Assembly: GCF_007995155.1 (NCBI RefSeq)
Contig: NZ_CP042593.1
Location: 972,001 to 1,036,000 of the forward strand
DNA: 64,000 nucleotides
Reading direction: 5' to 3'
Source of the DNA: Cytobacillus dafuensis
Lineage (GTDB): Bacteria > Bacillota > Bacilli > Bacillales > Cytobacillaceae
A model generated the notes under the pieces. That model did no database searches. It was not told the DNA's origin and saw only the letters and a list, made by a program, of their open reading frames with translations. The translations under genes were made by a program, and so were the position numbers. Shown one piece after another: positions 8,620-16,048 of the stretch (its first letter is position 1; each line of letters begins with the position of its first letter).

Positions 8620-10332
8620 ATGGCGAGAACATTGGAAAAAGTTGATGTTGTTACAGTTGGTGTAGGCTGGACAGGCGGCATAGTCGCTGCGGAATGTACA
8701 AAAGCAGGCCTTAAGGTTGTTGGTCTAGAACGTGGGCAGGAAAGAGGAACTGCTGATTTTTTACATGTTCATGATGAGTACCGCTATGCCATTCGTTATG
8801 AATTAATGCAAAATGTTGCAAAGGAAACCGTTACTTTTCAAAATACCCGCAAAATGAAAGCACTTCCAATGAGGCAGATGGGTTCTTTCCTTTTAGGTGA
8901 AGGACTTGGAGGAGCAGGAACTCATTGGAATGGCTGGACATACCGATTTTTACCATATGATTTCGAGATAAAAACCCTTACTGAAAAAAAATACGGGAAA
9001 AATAAAGTCCCAAAAGATTATCTTTTACAGGATTGGGGATTAACGTATGACGATTTAGAGCCTTATTATGACAAGTTTGAAAAAACAGCAGGGATTTCTG
9101 GGGAAAATAAAAACCCGTATGGAGGTAAGCGTTCAAGTGAATATCCAACTCCGCCGATGGTAAAGACTCCAATTCTTGAACGGTTTGAAAAAGCAACTCA
9201 AAAAATGGGAATGAAACCATATATGCTGCCAGCAGCAACAATTTCAACAACATATACGAATCCGGATGGCTCCAAAATCAATGGATGTCAATATTGCGGA
9301 TATTGCGAAAGATTTGGTTGTGAGTATGGGGCCAAGGCAAGCCCTGAGGTTACGGTGGTGCCTACTGCTTTAAAAACAGGAAATTATGATCTTCGCTTCA
9401 ATGCAAATGTAGTTGAAATATTAAAACAAGGAAATAAGGTAACAGGTGTTAAATACATTGATACATTATCATTAGAGGAAATCATCCAGCCAGCAGACGT
9501 AGTCGTCTTAACAAGCTATGTTTTAAACAATGCAAAGCTGCTTATGGTTTCAAAAATTGGGGAACAATACGATCCTGATACAGGAAGGGGAACCTTAGGG
9601 AAAAACTACTGTTATCAGTTAAACGCTGGTTCAACTGGCTTTTTCGACGAGCAAATGAATGTGTTTATGGGAGCTGGGGCATTAGGAATGACATTAGATG
9701 ATTGGAATGGCGATAACTTTGACCATAGTGATGTGAATTTTATTCATGGCTCCGGAATTTGGATTACCCAATCTGGGAACAGACCAATTGCCAAGAATCC
9801 TGTCACACCTGACGTTCCATCATGGGGACCTGAATTTAAAAAAGCCTCCATCTATAATTTCACAAGAACTCTCTATGTAGGCGGCCAAGGTGCAACGATG
9901 CCTCATAAAGAAAACTATATGTCGTTAGATGACACATACAAAGATGCTTACGGCTTGCCGCTTTTGCGGCTTACATATAATTTTACAGAACAAGACCGAA
10001 ATCTCTTTAAATTTTCAAATGACAAAACGGAAGAGATTATGAAAGAAATGGGAGCTAAGACTGTAGTACCTGAAAATGTTATAGAAGAGTATGATATTGT
10101 TCCATATCAGTCTACACATAATACTGGCGGAACCATCATGGGAGTAGATCGTGATACGAGTGTAGTGAACACTTATTTACAGCATTGGGATGCCGATAAT
10201 CTGTTTGTAGTGGGAGCTGGAAACTTTAATCACAACAGTGGGTATAATCCTACTGGAACAGTTGGAGCTCTAGCATACCGCTGTGCAGACGGGATTATTA
10301 AATATAGCAAAAGTGGGGGAAGTCTTGTTTAA
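8620..10332 (+). CDS. GMC-family flavoprotein dehydrogenase, large subunit
   Basis: The N-terminus has the FAD dinucleotide fold (VGVGWTGG near 13-20, acidic strand end LERG near 35). The C-terminus has the GMC signature NHNSGYNPTGTVGALAYR, with the His-Asn region that abstracts a hydride from an alcohol or sugar acid. It lacks a signal peptide and presumably leaves the cell folded, bound to the Tat-bearing subunit upstream. Cys223, Cys226, Cys229 and Cys234 form a tight cluster in the insert region, similar in spirit to the iron-sulfur motif of membrane-bound FAD glucose and fructose dehydrogenases. The third subunit of those enzymes, a multiheme cytochrome c, is absent here. The substrate (gluconate, another polyol or sugar acid) is not certain. 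Confidence 0.9.
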   Translation: MARTLEKVDVVTVGVGWTGGIVAAECTKAGLKVVGLERGQERGTADFLHVHDEYRYAIRYELMQNVAKETVTFQNTRKMKALPMRQMGSFLLGEGLGGAGTHWNGWTYRFLPYDFEIKTLTEKKYGKNKVPKDYLLQDWGLTYDDLEPYYDKFEKTAGISGENKNPYGGKRSSEYPTPPMVKTPILERFEKATQKMGMKPYMLPAATISTTYTNPDGSKINGCQYCGYCERFGCEYGAKASPEVTVVPTALKTGNYDLRFNANVVEILKQGNKVTGVKYIDTLSLEEIIQPADVVVLTSYVLNNAKLLMVSKIGEQYDPDTGRGTLGKNYCYQLNAGSTGFFDEQMNVFMGAGALGMTLDDWNGDNFDHSDVNFIHGSGIWITQSGNRPIAKNPVTPDVPSWGPEFKKASIYNFTRTLYVGGQGATMPHKENYMSLDDTYKDAYGLPLLRLTYNFTEQDRNLFKFSNDKTEEIMKEMGAKTVVPENVIEEYDIVPYQSTHNTGGTIMGVDRDTSVVNTYLQHWDADNLFVVGAGNFNHNSGYNPTGTVGALAYRCADGIIKYSKSGGSLV

Positions 10333-10350
10333 AATTAGGAGGCTCATAAT

Positions 10351-10542
10351 ATGGGATTATCATCAATAGGAATTCCGGGTCTAATCATTATCCTTGTAAT
10401 TGTATTAATCATATTCGGACCAAAAAAACTGCCTGAAATCGGTGGAGCATTTGGTAAGACATTATCAGAATTTAAAAGATCGACAAAGGGCGTGTTGGAT
10501 GATGAGGATACAACTTCAATGCCTGAAAAAAAGTCTGAGTAG
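10351..10542 (+). CDS. tatA: Sec-independent translocase subunit TatA
   Basis: The 63-residue protein has one N-terminal membrane helix (about 5-20), the invariant FGPKKLPE hinge (20-27) and an amphipathic helix with [17 protein letters not shown]. It forms the pore part of the Tat pathway, which exports folded, cofactor-loaded proteins. It has AGGAGG 8 bases before the ATG. It lies between the GMC flavoprotein and tatC, so the operon carries its own translocase, as Bacillus subtilis phoD does with tatAd-tatCd. Confidence 0.96.
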   Translation: MGLSSIGIPGLIIILVIVLIIFGPKKLPEIGGAFGKTLSEFKRSTKGVLDDEDTTSMPEKKSE

Positions 10543-10559
10543 TGCGATAAGGTGATTGT

Positions 10560-11345
10560 ATGGATCCATACCAAGAGCATAAAGCGAATGCAGTTGCTGA
10601 ATTATCTCAAAAAAAGATAAAAGAAGGAGCAATAAAAGAAGGATCACTCACAGATCATTTGGCTGATTTACGAAAGCAACTCATAAAAAGTGCTAGTGTG
10701 TTCATCTTCTTTTTGGTCATTGTATTTTCGACTATTAATTGGTGGCTCCCCTATGTAACGAGGGGAAATGATCTCGTAGTGCTTGGACCATTCCAAGTGA
10801 TAAAGCTTTATACATCAATTTGTGTCACTTTATCACTTGGTCTTTCCTTGCCTTTCTTCATTCATTTCATTTGGACTTTTGTAAAACCAGGTTTGAATTC
10901 GAAAGAGGTTAGGTTTTTAGGCATTTATGCACCAGCCATGTTTACTTTATTTATATTAGGTTTAACCTTCGGATATTATGTCGTCAATCCATTAAGCTAT
11001 CAGTTTCTTGTTAATTTTGGAGCTATGAATTTTGATATTATGGTGTCTGCTTCTGAATACGTACATTTTCTTATCATGACAACAGTTCCTTTAGGTTTTT
11101 TATTCGAGCTTCCAATTATTGTATTGTTTTTGAACTCAATAGATGTACTGTCAGCAGCTGCATTAATTAAAGTTCGGAAATGGTCATACTTAGTTATCGC
11201 TGTTGTTTCGGCGCTGATTACGCCGCCCGATTTCATCAGCCAATTGATTGTACTTGTGCCAATGGCTCTGTTATATGAAATGAGTATCTATCTTGTTCGC
11301 AGAATAGAAATTCGGAGAGAAAAACAATCGAATGAAAATAGTTAG
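10560..11345 (+). CDS. tatC: Sec-independent translocase subunit TatC
   Basis: This 261-residue polytopic protein carries the TatC signature in order: LTDHLADLRKQL near the N-terminus (the twin-arginine docking region), a conserved FVKPGLNSKE loop and VITPPDFISQ-type motif late. It recognises the RR signal and with TatA makes a minimal Gram-positive Tat system. It starts 17 bases after tatA with AAGGTGATTGT ahead. A clear terminator follows, ending the four-gene operon. Confidence 0.96.
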   Translation: MDPYQEHKANAVAELSQKKIKEGAIKEGSLTDHLADLRKQLIKSASVFIFFLVIVFSTINWWLPYVTRGNDLVVLGPFQVIKLYTSICVTLSLGLSLPFFIHFIWTFVKPGLNSKEVRFLGIYAPAMFTLFILGLTFGYYVVNPLSYQFLVNFGAMNFDIMVSASEYVHFLIMTTVPLGFLFELPIIVLFLNSIDVLSAAALIKVRKWSYLVIAVVSALITPPDFISQLIVLVPMALLYEMSIYLVRRIEIRREKQSNENS

Positions 11346-11364
11346 TATGGACCAATCTATGCTT

Positions 11365-11399
11365 ACAGTCGGTGCGATATATGCACTGACTGTTTTTTT
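11365..11399 (+). terminator. Terminator of the GMC-Tat operon
   Basis: ACAGTCGGTGC pairs with GCACTGACTGT (one G-U pair), followed by seven T residues. Confidence 0.9.
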
Positions 11400-11502
11400 A
11401 CACATTATGAAAGTATAAATTGCCAGCGCAGAAGATGATTCGACGCAGTTCCTAATTTTAGGAATTGAGTGAATGAGCAGATGCTCATGATAGCTGTGTG
11501 TA

Positions 11503-11880
11503 TTATTTTACAACATCAAAAGGCCATTCATTCATGCCTGTTTTTAAGTTGTATATATTGGTAAAACCATTGTCTATTAATATTTGTGCAGCTTGGCCAG
11601 AGCGGTTACCACTACGACATACTAATAGATACGATTTTTCTTTGTTAAGTTCGGAAATGCGTGTCTCAAGCTCTTGAAGTGGTAAAAGTGAAGATTCGGG
11701 GATATGTCCCTCCGCATACTCCTCAAGTGTTCGAACATCAATGACTTCTACTTTATTATCTTCAATTAATTTTTTTGCTGCTTCGTTATCAATATTCTCA
11801 TATGAAGCCTTGCTTGAACATGCAGTAAGTGCAAGTAATAAAGATAATGCCAGTAATAGAAAAAGCTTCTTTTTCATCAT
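11503..11880 (-). CDS. Rhodanese-domain lipoprotein
   Basis: An N-terminal signal ends in a lipobox (LTAC, Cys near residue 20), so the mature protein is tethered to the outer face of the membrane. The remainder is a single rhodanese domain (VEVIDVRTLEEYAEGHIPES) with active-site loop CRSGNRS, which carries the sulfur-accepting cysteine. Such exported rhodaneses are thought to handle sulfur or redox chemistry outside the cell, but the substrate is unknown. ATG at 11880 (or 11877) follows AAGGG; a GTG at 11886 is in frame. It is convergent with tatC and next to the second tatA on its own strand. Confidence 0.9.
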   Translation of the reverse strand: MMKKKLFLLLALSLLLALTACSSKASYENIDNEAAKKLIEDNKVEVIDVRTLEEYAEGHIPESSLLPLQELETRISELNKEKSYLLVCRSGNRSGQAAQILIDNGFTNIYNLKTGMNEWPFDVVK

Positions 11881-12057
11881 TTTCACCCTTGTTGTTTATT
11901 AATTTGGTCAAATAAACATGCCTCTTCCCAAAATCAATTATAATGAAATGCCTAAGTTTGCAAAATTTAATCTCTTCATTTAAAAAAATGGCATCCAAAA
12001 GTTACGGGGAACTTCTGAACACCATATTAGAATAAGCTATGTTACATTATCGTTCTA

Positions 12058-12267
12058 TTAAATTGTTTTCATGCTTTCAGTCGTAGTCTTACTAATTTCC
12101 TTAACAACCTCTGCTTCCTCATCCATTAAGCCTTTAGTTGATTTCTTAAATTCTCTTAATGTTTGTCCTACTGCACGTCCTAATTCTGGAAGTTTTTTAG
12201 GTCCAAAAATAATTAGTGCTAGAACGAGAATAATAATTAAACCGGGAATCCCAATGTTAGATAGCAT
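12058..12267 (-). CDS. tatA: Second TatA-family subunit
   Basis: The 69-residue protein shares the [26 protein letters not shown] core with the tatA at 10351; the two helices are nearly identical and the tails differ. AAGGAG lies 9 bases before the ATG. It stands apart from tatC, 0.7 kb away on the opposite strand, so it can be made independently. Bacilli often have more than one TatA; this one may serve the nearby Tat substrates under other conditions. Confidence 0.95.
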   Translation of the reverse strand: MLSNIGIPGLIIILVLALIIFGPKKLPELGRAVGQTLREFKKSTKGLMDEEAEVVKEISKTTTESMKTI

Positions 12268-12424
12268 AATTGTCTCTCCTTTTTATCGTTTGAATAGACT
12301 GTTTGCCTATTTTATCAAACAATTATTGTATTACTAATATAATAAACCTCTATGGATGATAAGGATATGCTAATAGTCACATGTTTTGATTAAATTTTTC
12401 GCAGATTAATTGAGTTTCTATTTA

Positions 12425-12856
12425 TCAATCAAACGATTGATTTTTTTCAATATAATCTAACACCATCTTCACATTGCTTGCTTGACCAACAAGGGTTGAG
12501 TATTTATATGGAGACTTTTCGTAGTCTTCTCTACATATTGTTGGTAAGTTCGTGAGTTGCTGATAATTAGCGCGTACATTTTTTTCGGCATCGGTAGAAA
12601 TTTTTATTTTGCTAATATCTCTTTCGAATTTGTCATAAATTTGATGAATCTCTTCACTTGCTGGTTTTTCCGGGAGAGAATGCAGATTTTTATATAAATT
12701 TTGATAAGGTTCTTGAATTGCTTGTAAATATTCTTCATAGGTCACAACACCTTCTGAATCGTTCCCTAAAAAAACAGTGACGAAGCCAATAATGGATAAT
12801 CCGAGTCCCGCTATGATTATCTTGCTGTGTTTATTCAGATTAAGAATGTATTTCAT
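12425..12856 (-). CDS. Hypothetical small membrane-anchored protein
   Basis: I do not recognise the family. The 143-residue product has one hydrophobic N-terminal segment (about 13-32) and then a soluble, mostly helical, charged part probably outside the membrane. There is a single cysteine near residue 109 and no lipobox. A purine-rich GAGGATGAGAG precedes the ATG. It is divergent from the sensor kinase at 13120 and shares with it a 260-base region that contains an inverted repeat, so both may answer to the same regulator. Confidence 0.7.
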   Translation of the reverse strand: MKYILNLNKHSKIIIAGLGLSIIGFVTVFLGNDSEGVVTYEEYLQAIQEPYQNLYKNLHSLPEKPASEEIHQIYDKFERDISKIKISTDAEKNVRANYQQLTNLPTICREDYEKSPYKYSTLVGQASNVKMVLDYIEKNQSFD

Positions 12857-12963
12857 TCGTCTCTCATCCTCATCAAATAGTAGATTCCTTTCGCAGTGTA
12901 TATCGTTTCAAGTTGTTGAATACATAATTTAAGGAAATTATATAATGTAAAAATAGATTATTA

Positions 12964-13031
12964 TTATGAAGCTTCCAACGAATTTATGAAACTTTTAACC
13001 TTATACAACGAATTTGACCAAAGTTTCATAA
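12964..13031. promoter_or_regulatory. Inverted and direct repeat, candidate response-regulator operator
   Basis: TTATGAAACTTT (12984-12995) has a perfect inverted copy AAAGTTTCATAA (13020-13031), 24 bases apart. A further similar half-site, TTATGAAGCTT, begins at 12964, exactly 20 bases before the first. Two in-phase direct sites plus an inverted one in the divergent region ahead of a kinase-regulator pair fit an OmpR-family operator. Confidence 0.5.
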
Positions 13032-13119
13032 TGTGTTCAATGATATTTGAGTACATATGCATTTTTTTATTTATACTATCTTTAGTAATGCTAAATGACT
13101 ATGAAAAAGGATAATGGAC

Positions 13120-14997
13120 ATGAACAATATGACAATAAAAAAACAGCTAACAATTATTTTCATTATCGTGACTATTCTCCCGATTAGTATCCTTGGAATT
13201 TTTCATAGTATTGAAATGACCGATTTTATTACTCAATCCTCAAAAAACCAAAAGTATGCGACTCAACGCCTTGCTGAATCCGTTGAAACGTATGTGAATT
13301 TTCATGTGAACTATATTGAATCAATTAGTTATAATCTCTCACAATCGCAAAATTGGAGTATCGACTATATGACGATGCTTTTAAAAGGTGGAAAAATAAA
13401 ACTCCCTGGTTTTATCGAATTATATGTTGGAAATAGCGACGGGAAGATTATTGCTTCATATCCACGGAATAGCCAAGAGGGAGAGTTTTTGTTAGGTGAA
13501 GATATTAGCAATCGAGATCATTTTAAAGAAATAAAAGCGACAGAACGTACAGTTGTTACTCCCATTCTTTTAGGGAGGCATTCGAAAAAGCCGCTTATTA
13601 TGATAGAAGCGCCTATTTTACAAGAAAGTCAATTTCAGGGTTATGTTCTTGGGACGTTGGATTTAACAGCATTAAAAAAAATCATTATTGACTATGATTA
13701 TGGAATAGGGGCTTATCCAGTTGTGGAAGACCAAGATCATAAAGTCATTTATCATCCCGTTCTGCCGCTAATTAGTAAAAACTATGAATTGAAAAATCTC
13801 ATGCAGCAATATCATTTTGAAGATCGATTGCTCGGAGATGGGGAGTTCTATTCAACTGTCAATCATCGCTATGAATATTTAAGCTTTGAAAAGATTCCGT
13901 CACTGAATTGGGTTGTTTATGTTTCGCAGCCGACTTCATTTAAAACAGAAAGTATTCGTAATGCGATGATCCTCTTAGGGATTGTGCTAGTTGCAACCCT
14001 TATTTTTACACAAAACTTAGCAAAATTATTAGCTCAAAGAATGCTAGATCCAATTAATGTTCTAATTGAATACTCGGCAGCCATTGAACGTAAATCATTT
14101 TCTCTAGAGAATTTTGATAAAATCCAAATGACGAACGCGGCAAAAGAATTTAATTTACTTTTGAACCGCTTTTATGAAATGGGAAAGAATGTTTTTCGCA
14201 ACCGAGAGGAGCTAATTAAGCTAAACCTTGATTTAGAAAGACGAATTGCGGAACGAACGGAAGGCTTAGTAAAGGATATAACGAAGGAAAAGGAAATTGA
14301 TCGTTTAAAAAACCAACTAATTTCATTTACCTCTCATGAGTTTAAGACTCCAATAACAACATTAAGTGGGAGCATAGAAACGTTACTTAGGAAAGATATC
14401 GAGTGGGAAGAGGATTTTATTGATGAAATTCTGCTTGGAATGAAAGACGATATTCAAAGATTAGAGCAGCTAACGAGTGATTGGATTGATATTGTCAAAA
14501 TAGATTCTAACGCTCTAGTGCTTATTAATGAACAGATGAGGATTGGCTCCTTTATTGAAGGTGTCATTCAAGGTTTAAAAAAACCTCCGTACACCGAAGC
14601 GAAGATTGTTTTTAAACGATGTGAAGCATCGGAGCATATAGTGGCCTTTGATATAAAAAGGGTTGAACAAGTTATTAGGAATATTATTACGAACGCAATC
14701 CGCTATAGCAAAGGGAACCCGACTATTTTTATTAGGGTATATGAGGATAAAGAGTCCATTTATATTGATTTCAAGGATAATGGAATCGGAATAGCAGAAG
14801 AACATATTCCGAAAATATTCGATAGGTTTTTCCATGTAGATGCTTCACGCACAAGAAAAACAGGCGGTACTGGTCTAGGCTTAGCTATTTGCAAAGGGAT
14901 TATAGAAGCCCACGGATGGGAAATCAAAGTAGTAAGTCAATTAAATAAGGGCAGTACCTTTACGATTGTAATACCTAAAAATGAGCAGGTGAAGTAA
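13120..14997 (+). CDS. Sensor histidine kinase with extracytoplasmic PDC/Cache sensor domain
   Basis: Two membrane segments (about 10-30 and 285-305) flank a ~250-residue outside domain of the double-PDC/Cache type (LGEDISNRDHFKEI and MIEAPILQ segments), which usually binds small organic acids or amino acids. Inside, a linker leads to the dimerisation helix with phospho-acceptor His in FTSHEFKTPITTL, then the ATPase domain (N box NIITNAIRYS, DNGIGIAEEHIPKIF, GGTGLGLAICKG). ATG at 13120 is better spaced from AAAAAGG than the in-frame ATG at 13114. Its regulator follows 3 bases after the stop. Placed between the Tat/GMC genes and the flavoprotein-cytochrome operon, it may sense the electron donor or acceptor of either. 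Confidence 0.92.
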   Translation: MNNMTIKKQLTIIFIIVTILPISILGIFHSIEMTDFITQSSKNQKYATQRLAESVETYVNFHVNYIESISYNLSQSQNWSIDYMTMLLKGGKIKLPGFIELYVGNSDGKIIASYPRNSQEGEFLLGEDISNRDHFKEIKATERTVVTPILLGRHSKKPLIMIEAPILQESQFQGYVLGTLDLTALKKIIIDYDYGIGAYPVVEDQDHKVIYHPVLPLISKNYELKNLMQQYHFEDRLLGDGEFYSTVNHRYEYLSFEKIPSLNWVVYVSQPTSFKTESIRNAMILLGIVLVATLIFTQNLAKLLAQRMLDPINVLIEYSAAIERKSFSLENFDKIQMTNAAKEFNLLLNRFYEMGKNVFRNREELIKLNLDLERRIAERTEGLVKDITKEKEIDRLKNQLISFTSHEFKTPITTLSGSIETLLRKDIEWEEDFIDEILLGMKDDIQRLEQLTSDWIDIVKIDSNALVLINEQMRIGSFIEGVIQGLKKPPYTEAKIVFKRCEASEHIVAFDIKRVEQVIRNIITNAIRYSKGNPTIFIRVYEDKESIYIDFKDNGIGIAEEHIPKIFDRFFHVDASRTRKTGGTGLGLAICKGIIEAHGWEIKVVSQLNKGSTFTIVIPKNEQVK

Positions 14998-15000
14998 ATC

Positions 15001-15693
15001 ATGAAGCAAAAAATAATGATTGTGGATGATGAGCCAAAAATTTTAAGACTTGTGTCTGCGAATTTGAGGTCGCAAAATTACGATGTTCTCACCTATACAA
15101 ACGGATATGAAATGTTAGAAGATTATGATTGCATCATGCCAGATTTAGTCCTCCTTGATATTTTAATGCCGGAAATTGACGGATTTGAAGTACTTGAAGC
15201 TTTACGTTCTTTTACGAATGTTCCAATTATTATGCTATCAGCTTGCCATGATGCTGCTGATAAAGTCACTGCATTGGATTTAGGATCTGACGATTATATG
15301 ACGAAGCCATTTACATTGGATGAGCTTTATGCTCGTATTCGTGCTGTGCTAAGGAGAACAGGAAACCAGTCTCAACCGACTGTGATTAACACCTCAAAAA
15401 AAATAAAAAACTTAGAAATCGATTTTCAAAAAAGGCGAATCTTTGTTGATGGAAATGAGACAGATGTTTCTAATACAGAATACAAGCTATTCGCCTATCT
15501 ATCTAGTAATCAAGGAAAAGTTATAACTCATGAAGAATTGTTAACCCAAATATGGGGACCAGAATATCGAAACGATATTGACTATTTACGGGTTACGATT
15601 GCAAGGCTAAGGCAAAAATTAAGAAAGTCGAACGGGGAAAATAAAATAGAATATATTGTGACGTATCCAGGTGTTGGATATATGATTGATTAG
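15001..15693 (+). CDS. OmpR/PhoB-family response regulator
   Basis: The receiver domain (1-120) has the acidic pocket (VDDE near 8-11), phospho-acceptor Asp in LLDILMPEIDG and the Lys of MTKPF. A winged-helix DNA-binding domain follows (about 135-230) with the TEYKLFAYL and PGVGYMID signatures. It is the partner of the kinase whose stop lies 3 bases upstream. Its likely targets are the operator upstream of the kinase and perhaps the flavoprotein operon downstream, which starts 350 bases beyond its stop. Confidence 0.94.
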   Translation: MKQKIMIVDDEPKILRLVSANLRSQNYDVLTYTNGYEMLEDYDCIMPDLVLLDILMPEIDGFEVLEALRSFTNVPIIMLSACHDAADKVTALDLGSDDYMTKPFTLDELYARIRAVLRRTGNQSQPTVINTSKKIKNLEIDFQKRRIFVDGNETDVSNTEYKLFAYLSSNQGKVITHEELLTQIWGPEYRNDIDYLRVTIARLRQKLRKSNGENKIEYIVTYPGVGYMID

Positions 15694-15727
15694 AAAATAA
15701 TTAGTCGTTCACTCGACATTTGTAAGG

Positions 15728-15758
15728 GCATCTCCACAAGGAGGTGCTTTTTTTTTTC
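15728..15758 (+). terminator. Terminator of the kinase-regulator operon
   Basis: GCATCTCC and GGAGGTGC (one G-U pair) form a stem around ACAA, followed by a long T run. Confidence 0.93.
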
Positions 15759-15777
15759 GTATCTTTGAAGTTGGAGA

Positions 15778-15912
15778 ACTGTCTAGCTTCAGCGCCTAGA
15801 GCCTAGTCATACGATAAGTCAACATTGACTCGTTATCACTCGTCGTGTTTCCTACATCTCAGTCGAGGTCAGTCCAGATCATACGTCGATGACCAAGGGG
15901 CTTCCGTTTTTC
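15778..15912. repeat. Interspersed intergenic repeat resembling a common Bacillus element
   Basis: The segment starts with CTGTCTAGCTTCAGCGCCTAG and ends with GACCAAGGGGCTTCCG. Both ends match, from memory, an intergenic repeat found in many copies in Bacillus genomes. It is noncoding, more GC-rich than its surroundings and sits directly after a terminator. Mobility is inferred only. Confidence 0.6.
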
Positions 15913-16016
15913 TGTTTGTGACAGCTTATTGACTGTAATGTTTTTGTAATTTCTTTGACAGGAGTTGTTATGAGGATGTAAGGAGCAATTTATTATGATA
16001 TTTACATATAGTAAAT

Positions 16017-16032
16017 TGTGAAAAAATTCACA
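16017..16032. promoter_or_regulatory. CRP/FNR-type palindrome upstream of the flavoprotein-cytochrome operon
   Basis: TGTGA-AAAAAT-TCACA is a perfect CRP/FNR-family box, and the dyad extends one base further on each side (TTGTGAA...TTCACAA). It ends 16 bases before the ATG at 16049, abutting the ribosome binding site. Bacillus Fnr uses this consensus to control anaerobic respiration. The position is too close to the start codon for ordinary activation near -41, so a repressor or roadblock role is also possible. Confidence 0.6.
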
Positions 16033-16048
16033 AAGAGGAGTGTCGAGA

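Noticed and set aside
11420..11500. Two short hairpins (TTCCTAATTTTAGGAA and TGAGCAGATGCTCA) after the rhodanese gene
   Set aside because: Neither has a T run in the minus direction; too weak to call as a terminator.
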